Of a DNA stretch of 64,000 nt, positions 42,283 to 50,000 are shown piece by piece. The translations under genes were made by a program, and so were the position numbers. Each line of letters begins with the position of its first letter. Position 1 is the first letter of the stretch. The DNA comes from RUG14300 sp964561145. Lineage in GTDB: Bacteria; Bacillota; Clostridia; Christensenellales; CAG-1252. The notes beneath the pieces are model-generated. The model did no database searches, had not been told where the DNA came from, and saw only the letters and a list, made by a program, of their open reading frames with translations. Where the stretch lies: assembly GCA_964561145.1 (NCBI GenBank), contig CAZLNZ010000014.1:3788-67787 (forward strand), read 5' to 3'.

Positions 42283-43368
42283 TTACCTCTTTGTATTACT
42301 CAGGGCAAAACTGATGCCCTCATTATATATTTCTTCGCTAATTCTCTCATCAACCTCAACTATGGGGGCTATTGAGAATCCTTTTTCAATTATATTATGT
42401 ATTCCGCTATAAGGGATATTACCATTAAGGAACAAATTAACAGCTCCTTCATCAACTCCGCATAGGAATGAACTCACTGAATCCCCCTTTTTCCCGGCTT
42501 CTATAACCAGAGGAAATGAGGGATATCTCTTAGTATCGACCGCATCAAAGGAAAGTTTGCTTCCTATTAGGTCAAGCTCAGTAACAAAAGAAGCATATCT
42601 ATCAGGATAAGTTAACGCATACTGAATCGGTAACCTCATATCAGGATTTGAAAGGCAAGCAAGGACGGTATTATCCTCAAAAGTCACAAAACCGTGAACA
42701 ATACTTTCTCTGTGCATTAAAACATTTACTTTATCAAAACTAAGACCAAAAAGTTTTGTTGCTTCGATCACCTCAAAGCCCTTATTAACCATAGTTGCAC
42801 AATCGACGGTAATCTTCTCACCCATTTTCCAATTTGGATGTTCCAAAACCTCTCTTTTTGTGACGGTAGATAAAGCTTTAATCGGATAATCTCTTAAGGC
42901 ACCACCGCTTGAAGTAATTGTAATCGATTTTGCTCTTTCGCCCCTAAGACATTGAAAAATAGCTGAATGTTCACTATCAACCGGAATTATCCTTCCGCCA
43001 AAAGTTTTCACCAATGCATTCAAATAATTTCCGGCACATACCAACAATTCTTTATTTGCAAGTGCAACTGTTTTACCTCTTTTTAAAGCGATACAAACGC
43101 TTTTTAAAGAGGTTATAGATGATGCAGCTGCAAATAATATGTCGAAATCAAGTTCGTCAGTTAATTCCTCAAAACTTGAATAACCAAGATTTTTGTTTGC
43201 TAGTAAACAAACGTTGGCAACTTGAAAATTTTTCTTTTGCTCTTCTAATAAATTTACGTTAGAGTATGCACCCAGACCTACAATAGATATATCCGTTAAG
43301 GTTCTGGCTACCTCTAAAGCTTGTCTACCAACACTTCCCGTTGAACCTAGTATTATTACTTTTTTCAT
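42283..43368 (-). CDS. dxr: 1-deoxy-D-xylulose 5-phosphate reductoisomerase
   Basis: 361 aa, first committed MEP-pathway enzyme. NADPH-binding VIILGSTGSVGRQALEV, then ANKELLVCAG, VDSEHSAIFQCL, SSGGALRDYP, HPNWKMGEKITVDCATMVNKG. The start is ATG 43368, sharing bases with the cdsA stop (TGATG); no SD, so it relies on coupling. A frame to 43389 lies inside cdsA. Slightly short at the C-terminus for the family but complete in motifs. Confidence 0.95.
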   Translation of the reverse strand: MKKVIILGSTGSVGRQALEVARTLTDISIVGLGAYSNVNLLEEQKKNFQVANVCLLANKNLGYSSFEELTDELDFDILFAAASSITSLKSVCIALKRGKTVALANKELLVCAGNYLNALVKTFGGRIIPVDSEHSAIFQCLRGERAKSITITSSGGALRDYPIKALSTVTKREVLEHPNWKMGEKITVDCATMVNKGFEVIEATKLFGLSFDKVNVLMHRESIVHGFVTFEDNTVLACLSNPDMRLPIQYALTYPDRYASFVTELDLIGSKLSFDAVDTKRYPSFPLVIEAGKKGDSVSSFLCGVDEGAVNLFLNGNIPYSGIHNIIEKGFSIAPIVEVDERISEEIYNEGISFALSNTKR

Positions 43369-44351
43369 CAAGCATACAGGAAACCGCATTCTCGCATTAT
43401 GGTAAATGCAACGTATACAACCGGCATTGCAAAAATTAAGCTGTCAAGTCTATCCATTACACCACCGTGTCCGGGAAATATTTTTCCGTAATCCTTTATA
43501 CCTACTATACGTTTTATACGGCTGGCGACCAAATCGCCGGCAAAATCAGCGCCGATTAATAGAATACCTAGTATAAAATAAATAGGTATTGAGATGTACA
43601 ACTTGTCGCTAATATGAGGAATCAAGATATTGTTTACACTATCAAAAACTCCGAAACCGTCGAATAAAAGAAAAATACAAGCTTGGGCAATTAAACCTCC
43701 GAAAATACCGGCAATGAGTCCCTCAACCGACTTTTTGGGAGAAATAGAAGGAATAAGCTTATGCTTTCCGAATTTCGACCCTATGAAGAAAGCCAGGGCA
43801 TCGTCGGTAAGGGGAACAAATAACATCATAAAGATTGCTATCAGATCTCCTGCATTATAGTTTACAACCATAAACATTGCAACGAAAACACCAGGGTAAA
43901 CAAGAGTTAAAATCGTAGTTCCTAAATCCTTTAGGTCGTATTTCTGCGTACGTTTACCTTGTATATCTTCTTTGTTGAGTGCAAAGGTGAATATCGTCAA
44001 TGCAACTATAACGCTTAATGCAAACGCCATCAAGATACCGGTATCCCTAAAGAAATAGTAAAGAGGATAAAGAATGAGACAGAAAATAATAAGTGGAGAT
44101 AACATGGTATTATTTCCACCCTTTCTAGTCGCTCTATACATTTCATACATTCCGGCAACCAAGAAAAACATGATTAGAGCATCGACGGAACGAATTTCCA
44201 ATGGACGCAAATATAAAAGAAAGAAGAAAAGTATTGCAAGGAGCACCGCACCAGTCACAATCCTTTTTAGTGTATCGTTTCCTTTCTTTGGAGAATTATT
44301 TTCTTTTGTTGTTCCCTCTTGAGGGGATAAGCTAACATTTTCTTCTGCCAT
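43368..44351 (-). CDS. cdsA: Phosphatidate cytidylyltransferase
   Basis: 327 aa integral membrane enzyme making CDP-diacylglycerol for phospholipids. An N-terminal hydrophilic, Ser/Glu/Lys-rich stretch of ~28 residues precedes about eight membrane segments. Signature near the C-terminus: SRIKRIVGIKDYGKIFPGHGGVMDRLDS. In most Firmicutes uppS is directly upstream; here a 60-aa gene takes that place. Confidence 0.95.
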   Translation of the reverse strand: MAEENVSLSPQEGTTKENNSPKKGNDTLKRIVTGAVLLAILFFFLLYLRPLEIRSVDALIMFFLVAGMYEMYRATRKGGNNTMLSPLIIFCLILYPLYYFFRDTGILMAFALSVIVALTIFTFALNKEDIQGKRTQKYDLKDLGTTILTLVYPGVFVAMFMVVNYNAGDLIAIFMMLFVPLTDDALAFFIGSKFGKHKLIPSISPKKSVEGLIAGIFGGLIAQACIFLLFDGFGVFDSVNNILIPHISDKLYISIPIYFILGILLIGADFAGDLVASRIKRIVGIKDYGKIFPGHGGVMDRLDSLIFAMPVVYVAFTIMRECGFLYA

Positions 44352-44353
44352 AA

Positions 44354-44536
44354 TTACACCTTTAACTTAAAACCTTGACATATTATTCTAAAGTTACTAT
44401 CAACTCTAACTACCAAATAAGTGTCGGATTCGGGATTGGTATCTATTCTTATCAAAGTGTACTCTACTCCACATTCATCTAATAGTTTTTCGGCTTGCTC
44501 TACTGGCAAGCCGATAAGTATATCACTATTAAACAC
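44354..44536 (-). CDS. Small protein, possibly of the I78 protease-inhibitor type
   Basis: 60 aa, starting at GTG 44536 with SD GAGGT and overlapping the frr end by 8 bases. ILIGLPVEQAEKLLDECG, then YTLIRIDTN, and VVRVDSNFRIICQGFKL resemble the short potato-inhibitor-like I78 pattern (a G-x-x-x-x-x-A-x-x-L helix followed by an Arg-containing strand and a V-R-V-D-x-x-x-x-I turn). The match is by eye. No signal peptide. It lies where uppS is usually found, between frr and cdsA. Confidence 0.65.
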   Translation of the reverse strand: MFNSDILIGLPVEQAEKLLDECGVEYTLIRIDTNPESDTYLVVRVDSNFRIICQGFKLKV

Positions 44537-45104
44537 TTGTTACCTCAACTTCTTTATCCTTGCAAAGACTATCAATCTTAGCAATAAACTCGTTAAGCTT
44601 CTTGTCGATATCTTTGAGAATATCCTTTTCATCATCCTCGGTAATCACATTACCTTTTCTGAGTTTTTTGCAAGCATCGTTTGCATCACGACGTGCGTTT
44701 CTCAACTGGACTTTGCTGGCCTCACCGCCTTGCTTGATCTCTTTAACAAGCTGCATTCTTCTCTCTTGAGTTAGCTCCGGGAATACCAATCTAATAACCT
44801 TACCGTCGTTATTTGGAGTAATTCCGATATTGGAATCAAGTATAGCCTTCTCGACAGTTTTTAAGAGTGATGGATCCCAAACGGTAATAACAATCAATCT
44901 AGCTTCTGCAACATTGATATTAGCTACCGATTTTAAGGGGGATTCTGCACCGTATGCATTAACCGTTATTCTGTCTAAGATATGAGGATTAGCTCTTCCT
45001 GCTCTAATGTTTAAGAGTTGTTGAGAATAATTATCAACAGTCTTTTTCATAGCAGTTTCATAATCATCGAATAATTCTAATACTTCAAATATTTCGTAAT
45101 CCAT
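44529..45104 (-). CDS. frr: Ribosome recycling factor
   Basis: 191 aa; with EF-G it splits post-termination ribosomes. AMKKTVDNYSQQLLNIRAGRANPHILDRI, YGAESPLKSVANINVAEARLIVI, NNDGKVIRLVFPELTQERR and the C-terminal helix are standard. SD GAGAGG precedes ATG 45104. In Bacillus frr follows pyrH; here pyrH is ~16.5 kb away. Confidence 0.96.
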   Translation of the reverse strand: MDYEIFEVLELFDDYETAMKKTVDNYSQQLLNIRAGRANPHILDRITVNAYGAESPLKSVANINVAEARLIVITVWDPSLLKTVEKAILDSNIGITPNNDGKVIRLVFPELTQERRMQLVKEIKQGGEASKVQLRNARRDANDACKKLRKGNVITEDDEKDILKDIDKKLNEFIAKIDSLCKDKEVEVTSV

Positions 45105-45241
45105 AATATACCTCTCAGTTTAGATTTTTCCTTATAATATAATTATAATTTAAGTTATTATAGCAAATAGAAGGAGCTATTTCAAGTATTTTTTTACCAA
45201 AATGTAACTACTTACGAAACACTTAATAAATAAAAGTTCAA

Positions 45242-45267
45242 AAAGGCTACATATTTGTCGATGTAGT
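45242..45267 (-). terminator. Possible second terminator after rpsU
   Basis: On the minus strand GGACTACAT pairs imperfectly with ATGTAGCC around an 8-base loop, followed by TTTTTG. It would back up the stronger terminator at 45291. Confidence 0.4.
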
Positions 45268-45290
45268 CCGTGTGAGACGGAAAGAATATA

Positions 45291-45320
45291 TGAAAAAAAG
45301 GCGATTACCGCCTTTTTTCA
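45291..45320. terminator. Intrinsic terminator of rpsU
   Basis: AAAAAAGGCG and CGCCTTTTTT pair around a short loop, 8 bases after the rpsU stop; A and T runs flank both sides. Confidence 0.88.
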
Positions 45321-45327
45321 GATGAGA

Positions 45328-45510
45328 TTAATCACGAGAATTTTTTCTCTTTCTAGCAGCTTCAGCTTTCTTTTTACGAGCTACGCTGGGCTTTTCGTAA
45401 GCGTCTTTACGCTTGATATCGCTGATTATGCCTTCTTTTGTGCAAGAACGTTTGAAACGTTTTAAAGCGCTATCTAAGCTCTCGTTGTCACGAACTTTAA
45501 CAAATGCCAT
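45328..45510 (-). CDS. rpsU: 30S ribosomal protein bS21
   Basis: 60 aa from ATG 45510 (MAFVKVRDNESLDSALKRFKR); the frame can be read from a GTG 9 bases upstream but the SD AGGTGAG fits the ATG. The Lys/Arg/Ala-rich C-terminus (SVARKKKAEAARKRK) is typical. Last gene of the group that starts with the heat-shock genes; 82 bases separate it from the HIT gene. Confidence 0.96.
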   Translation of the reverse strand: MAFVKVRDNESLDSALKRFKRSCTKEGIISDIKRKDAYEKPSVARKKKAEAARKRKNSRD

Positions 45511-45592
45511 TATACTCACCTGCCTTCTTGTAAATTTACTATAAAATAATAATCTATACTGTAGATTTTGTCAACGAATTTTAATCGATTTT

Positions 45593-45928
45593 TTAACACA
45601 TTTTATCACTAAGTTGTTCTCCTCCGACTATATGAACATGAAGATGATCCACGGACTGCCTTCCATCCTTTCCCTTATTAGATATAAGTCTAAAACCTCC
45701 GTCCAAACCAAGGGAGGGAATAAGCTTTGCCAGGGTCAAAAAACAATCCTTCATTATGTCGGCTTGTTCTTCTGTCATTTCAAGTATTGAAGGAAAATGT
45801 TGTTTTGGTATCATTAATAAATGCTTATTAGCTTGAGGGTTCAAATCGTTAATGATTATCATCTTGTCGTCTTCAAAGACTCTTTTTGAGGGAATATCTC
45901 CTTTGATAATTGAACAAAAAACGCACAT
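45593..45928 (-). CDS. HIT family protein (HinT-like)
   Basis: 111 aa. CVFCSIIKGDIPSKRVFEDD at the start, NPQANKHLLMIPKQHF in the middle and the histidine triad HLHVH near the C-terminus. By family a nucleoside phosphoramidate hydrolase. ATG 45928 has SD GGAGAG; it sits 3 bases after mtaB. Confidence 0.95.
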   Translation of the reverse strand: MCVFCSIIKGDIPSKRVFEDDKMIIINDLNPQANKHLLMIPKQHFPSILEMTEEQADIMKDCFLTLAKLIPSLGLDGGFRLISNKGKDGRQSVDHLHVHIVGGEQLSDKMC

Positions 45929-45931
45929 ATA

Positions 45932-47188
45932 TTACTCTCCTTTGTAAGTTCTAATTTCTCCAATCGCCCCATCCTTATAAGTCTCAAGGGCTAAAATCCG
46001 ATATTTTTTTCCTATGATTACATCTCCGGACACTCTAAAATATGTTCTTAAATAATTCTCGCTATACCCTTCAGCCATACCGGCTTGCGAATATTCAGCA
46101 ACTACCTCGTGTTGAACGCCTAAATTTCTTTGAGCAAATTCCCTTTTGAGTATATGTTTTAATTCAGTTAACTTTGTAACTCGTTTATCAACGACGTTTG
46201 AAGGTAAAAGCTTCATAGAGTATGCCTTTGTGCCACTTCTTCTAGAATATGGGAAAACATGAATGTCTGCAAACCGTGCTTGCTTTGCAAGTTCATAAGT
46301 ATTTTCAAACGCCTCATCTGTTTCTGTAGGGAAGCCTACAATTATGTCTGTTGTGATGGCTGCATCCGGGAAAAACTTGTAGATAAGTTCGCATTTCTCT
46401 AAGAAATCTTTCGATGTATAATGACGATTCATTGTTTTTAGCACATTATCATCACCGCTTTGCAAAGATAAATGGAAATGAGGACAAAAATTGCCTGCAT
46501 TCTTCATTGCTGAAAGAAATTTAGAATCAATAACGTTAACTTCAAGCGAACCTAAGCGAATACGGGCTTTGGTAAATTGTAATGCCTTAACGAGATCGAC
46601 CAAGGAAAGACCGATGTCTTTGCCATATGCTGAAAGATTTATACCCGTTAGTACAATTTCGGATGTCTCTAATGCCTTAAGATTACATTCGCAAATAACA
46701 TCGTCTATGCTTCTCGATCTTGCTCTGCCCCTTAAATACGGAACTATACAGTATGTACAGAAGTTGTCACAGCCGTCTTGAATTTTAACATGGGCTCTGG
46801 ATCTGGCACTTTCAGAATAGGTCATGTTATCAAAACTTCTATCGGGCTCAACAACATTGACACCACAAGGGAAATCACATACTCCTTCTTTGTTCTTATT
46901 CCCTCCGATGTATATTGGGTTTCTGTCCGTAAACTGATCTGCATTCTTTTGTGCCGCACAGCCTATAATATATATATCGGCATCGGGATTGAACTTTCTT
47001 ACCCTTGCAACCGCTTGACGAGATTTCTTCTCTGCTTCTTGCGTTACGGCACAGGTATTAATAATATAGCAATCGGCAACGCAAAACTCCATAGATACAG
47101 AATGTCCTAATTGTTTTAACCTTGCGACAATACTTTCACACTCACAAGTATTTACCTTACAACCAAGTGATATAACCGAGATCTTCAT
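45932..47188 (-). CDS. mtaB: tRNA threonylcarbamoyladenosine 2-methylthiotransferase MtaB
   Basis: 418-aa radical-SAM methylthiotransferase that adds methylthio to t6A37. It differs from MiaB in LGCKVNTCECE and NTCAVTQEAEKKSRQ, the MtaB-type N-terminal cluster motifs; GCAAQKN holds the third Cys. The radical-SAM triad is CDNFCTYC, then PYLRGRARSR. A C-terminal TRAM domain follows. ATG 47188 has SD GGAGGA and overlaps the rsmE end by one base. Confidence 0.94.
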   Translation of the reverse strand: MKISVISLGCKVNTCECESIVARLKQLGHSVSMEFCVADCYIINTCAVTQEAEKKSRQAVARVRKFNPDADIYIIGCAAQKNADQFTDRNPIYIGGNKNKEGVCDFPCGVNVVEPDRSFDNMTYSESARSRAHVKIQDGCDNFCTYCIVPYLRGRARSRSIDDVICECNLKALETSEIVLTGINLSAYGKDIGLSLVDLVKALQFTKARIRLGSLEVNVIDSKFLSAMKNAGNFCPHFHLSLQSGDDNVLKTMNRHYTSKDFLEKCELIYKFFPDAAITTDIIVGFPTETDEAFENTYELAKQARFADIHVFPYSRRSGTKAYSMKLLPSNVVDKRVTKLTELKHILKREFAQRNLGVQHEVVAEYSQAGMAEGYSENYLRTYFRVSGDVIIGKKYRILALETYKDGAIGEIRTYKGE

Positions 47189-47904
47189 TAGTCCTCCAAA
47201 AACATTGAAATATACGACAAACCGGCAATAGTTGCCGTTTCTGCTCTCAAAACTCTATTACCCAAACTTATGCTTTTGTATCCGAAAATTGTAGACATTG
47301 TAGCCTCTTTCTCAGTAAAACCGCCCTCACTTCCTATGACCAAGGTTATAGCATCTTCGATCGGGTTTTTGTCAAGGCTTGCTTTAAGCGTCAACGACTC
47401 CTCTTTTTCATAAGCAAACAGCTTTAGCCCTCTTCCCTTCGATAACATCTCCTCAAAAGATGTCAATTCGTGAATCTTAGGCAAAATCGACCTTCCACAC
47501 TGCTTACAAGCCTCAATAACAATACGTTTAACTCTCTCAAGCTTATAGTTTCTTTCCGAGGTATTATCCGAGATAAACGGAACAATCTCACTTACACCGA
47601 GTTCAACAGACTTTTGAATTGCAATATCGAATCGATCAGACTTAATAAGTCCTATACAGAGAATCAATCCACATTTATGCTCGTTATTATTTTGAGTCTG
47701 CTCAAGTATTCGACATGTAACTTTTTCTTTATCAATGCTTATAACCTCGCAATAATAATCAATTCCGCTCCCATCGCATACAATCAACTTATAGGAGGGC
47801 TTAAACCGTAAAACTCTTGTTGCATGAATATATGATTCACCGACAAGATATATGGTGTCATCGATTATGTTTTCCTTCTCAACATAGAATCTTCTGATTT
47901 CCAT
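47188..47904 (-). CDS. rsmE: 16S rRNA (uracil1498-N3)-methyltransferase
   Basis: 238 aa from ATG 47904 (MEIRRFYVEKEN); a frame to 47931 lies inside prmA. SPOUT-type knot near the C-terminus: LVIGSEGGFTEKEA and SLGNRVLRAETATIAGLS, which bind SAM. HATRVLRFKPSYKLIVCDGSG is the PUA-like part. No clear SD; the prmA stop is directly before it, so coupled. Confidence 0.95.
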   Translation of the reverse strand: MEIRRFYVEKENIIDDTIYLVGESYIHATRVLRFKPSYKLIVCDGSGIDYYCEVISIDKEKVTCRILEQTQNNNEHKCGLILCIGLIKSDRFDIAIQKSVELGVSEIVPFISDNTSERNYKLERVKRIVIEACKQCGRSILPKIHELTSFEEMLSKGRGLKLFAYEKEESLTLKASLDKNPIEDAITLVIGSEGGFTEKEATMSTIFGYKSISLGNRVLRAETATIAGLSYISMFLED

Positions 47905-47906
47905 AA

Positions 47907-48818
47907 TTAAGCTAGCTGATATGCTTGCCAATCTCCTAGAGAAAGCTTAGCCAATACCTTAAATCCGTAATCGGTAAAGACACGGATAATCTCATCACCT
48001 CTTTCGGCAATAATTCCGGAAATTATTATTTGACCATTTTCCTTTAAATGTTTACGAACAGTTGGTGCTAACAGGGTCAATATATCGACGGTAATATTAG
48101 CAAAAATATAATCATAGCAAGATGATGTACCCTCTAAGAGGGAAGCAACCTCGTAAACAGACCTCGATTGTAAGTCATTCAACTCAAGATTAACCTTTAA
48201 ATTATCGACTGCATTCGGATCAAGGTCACTATAATAACAAGTTTTTGCACCGAGAACTAATCCTGCCATTCCGAGTATTCCACTACCACAGCCGACGTCT
48301 GCAATATCTTTTCCCCTTAATGGAATATTTTGAATCAACTCTAAGCACATTCTTGTACTTTCATGCTCGCCTGTTCCAAAAGCCGAACCGGGTTCTATTT
48401 TTACAATTGGTAGAGAGTTATCTGTCGGTTGAATCCAAGAAGGGTATACTGCAATTTTATCAAGTATTATTGGACTGTAGTATTTTTTCCATTCCGTTTG
48501 CCAATCATTATCGACCACTTCTTCACATTGAATCTCCAATAAGCCGACATCAAAAGTGGAATTTTCCTTTAAAAAGTTTAAACTTTCTCGAAGCTCAATT
48601 TCGACAAAATCCTTATCCTCTCTAACGAAAAAACCTTCCACAAACACTTTTCCGTCTGTGGAATTTCTGGTTTTATAATCCCATACGACTCCGAACTTAT
48701 CAATTTCATCAAAGTCTTGAGGATCTTGAATGCAAACACCTTCTCCCTCCAGATCAAACATTATGGAGGAAACGAGCTCGCTAGCTTCGTGTGTTGTTAT
48801 AACCCTAAATTTATACAT
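47907..48818 (-). CDS. prmA: Ribosomal protein uL11 methyltransferase
   Basis: 303 aa. N-terminal substrate-recognition domain, then the SAM-binding motif ADVGCGSGILGMAG, DLDPNAVDNLKVNLE and FANITVDIL. PGSAFGTGEHESTRMCLE is the PrmA hallmark. ATG 48818 (MYKFRVITTHEA) is chosen over an in-frame TTG 48824; it is 2 bases past the dnaJ stop. Encoded after dnaJ as in most Firmicutes. Confidence 0.95.
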   Translation of the reverse strand: MYKFRVITTHEASELVSSIMFDLEGEGVCIQDPQDFDEIDKFGVVWDYKTRNSTDGKVFVEGFFVREDKDFVEIELRESLNFLKENSTFDVGLLEIQCEEVVDNDWQTEWKKYYSPIILDKIAVYPSWIQPTDNSLPIVKIEPGSAFGTGEHESTRMCLELIQNIPLRGKDIADVGCGSGILGMAGLVLGAKTCYYSDLDPNAVDNLKVNLELNDLQSRSVYEVASLLEGTSSCYDYIFANITVDILTLLAPTVRKHLKENGQIIISGIIAERGDEIIRVFTDYGFKVLAKLSLGDWQAYQLA

Positions 48819-48820
48819 AA

Positions 48821-49942
48821 TCAACTGTTGTAATCGTTAAATCTTCTTATCTGTTCCTCTTGAGTCGATGACAAAGATTGTTGGAATGAACTTAACGAAT
48901 CCTTTTGTGCTTTTGTAAGCTTAGTCGGAGTAACTATTTTTACAGTAACATACAAGTCACCATATATATCTTTTTTCAAATACTTGACGCCTTTTCCTTT
49001 AATCTTAAAAACCGAACCGGTTTGAGTACCTTCAGGTATCTTATATTTTACGGAACCATAAGGTGTGGGAATATCTACATCTCCGCCTAGAGTCGCAACA
49101 GCAAAGCTTAGTGGCATTTCATATATTAAATCATATTCCTTTCTTACATATAAAGGGTGAGGTTTAACGCTAATTAAGATGATAAGATTACCATTAGGTG
49201 CCCCGTTTGTCCCACAATGACCATCACCTGCATAAGCCATGGTTTGACCATCAGCAATTCCTGCAGGTATCTTAGCATGTACTGTTCTTGTAATCGAAAC
49301 AAAACCTTTACCGCCGCAATCCTTACAATAATCTGTTATAACTCTACCCTTTCCTTTACAATCGGGACAGGGAGTTTCTTGTATAATCTGACCAAAAAGA
49401 CTGTTTTGACGAATTCTAACAGTTCCGCTACCACCGCAACGAGTACACGTTTTTTGTGCGGACGCATTTTTCGCACCGGTACCGCCACAAGCCTTACAAA
49501 TTTCGTTTCTTCTAAATTTCAAATCAGTGGTTGTTCCACGAATCGAATCAAAGAAATCAATGCTTGCACGTATTTGAATATCATCACCTCTGCGAGGAGA
49601 GTTTGCTCTAGATTGACTTCTTGTGCCCGAGAAACCGGAGAAGATGTTACTGAAAATATCTCCGAAGTCACCAAAACCGGAAAATCCTTCTCCGCCTGTA
49701 AATTGCGGTCCGTCTTCGCTACCATATTGGTCATAGGCAGCCTTTTTTTGAGGATCTGACAAAACTTGATATGCGTGATTTATCTCCTTAAACTTTTCCT
49801 CAGCCTCTTTCTTTTCTTGTTCAGATTTTGTGGAATATAAATCAGGGTGATATTTTTTAGCAAGTCTCCTATACGCCGACTTGATATCATCATCACTTGC
49901 GTTTTTATCTACTCCTAATATTTCGTAATAATTTGCACTCAT
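48821..49942 (-). CDS. dnaJ: Chaperone DnaJ
   Basis: 373 aa, type I Hsp40. J-domain (1-~72) with the HPD motif in KKYHPDLY; Gly/Phe-rich region (FTGGEGFSGFGDFGDIFSNIFSGFSG); four CxxCxGxG zinc repeats (CKACGGTG, CTRCGGSG, CPDCKGKG, CKDCGGKG) at ~148-215; C-terminal substrate domains. There is no SD before ATG 49942; a perfect hairpin lies between dnaK and dnaJ instead. It stimulates DnaK. Confidence 0.96.
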   Translation of the reverse strand: MSANYYEILGVDKNASDDDIKSAYRRLAKKYHPDLYSTKSEQEKKEAEEKFKEINHAYQVLSDPQKKAAYDQYGSEDGPQFTGGEGFSGFGDFGDIFSNIFSGFSGTRSQSRANSPRRGDDIQIRASIDFFDSIRGTTTDLKFRRNEICKACGGTGAKNASAQKTCTRCGGSGTVRIRQNSLFGQIIQETPCPDCKGKGRVITDYCKDCGGKGFVSITRTVHAKIPAGIADGQTMAYAGDGHCGTNGAPNGNLIILISVKPHPLYVRKEYDLIYEMPLSFAVATLGGDVDIPTPYGSVKYKIPEGTQTGSVFKIKGKGVKYLKKDIYGDLYVTVKIVTPTKLTKAQKDSLSSFQQSLSSTQEEQIRRFNDYNS

Positions 49943-49957
49943 ACTTTAATTTAATAT

Positions 49958-49983
49958 CCGATAGGCAAATTAATGCCTATCGG
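49958..49983. promoter_or_regulatory. Intercistronic hairpin between dnaK and dnaJ
   Basis: Perfect 10-bp arms CCGATAGGCA and TGCCTATCGG around a 6-base loop, 15 bases upstream of the dnaJ start. No T-run follows on the minus strand, so it is more likely an mRNA-stability or processing element than a terminator. Confidence 0.6.
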
Positions 49984-50000
49984 TATATCATCCTTTTATA

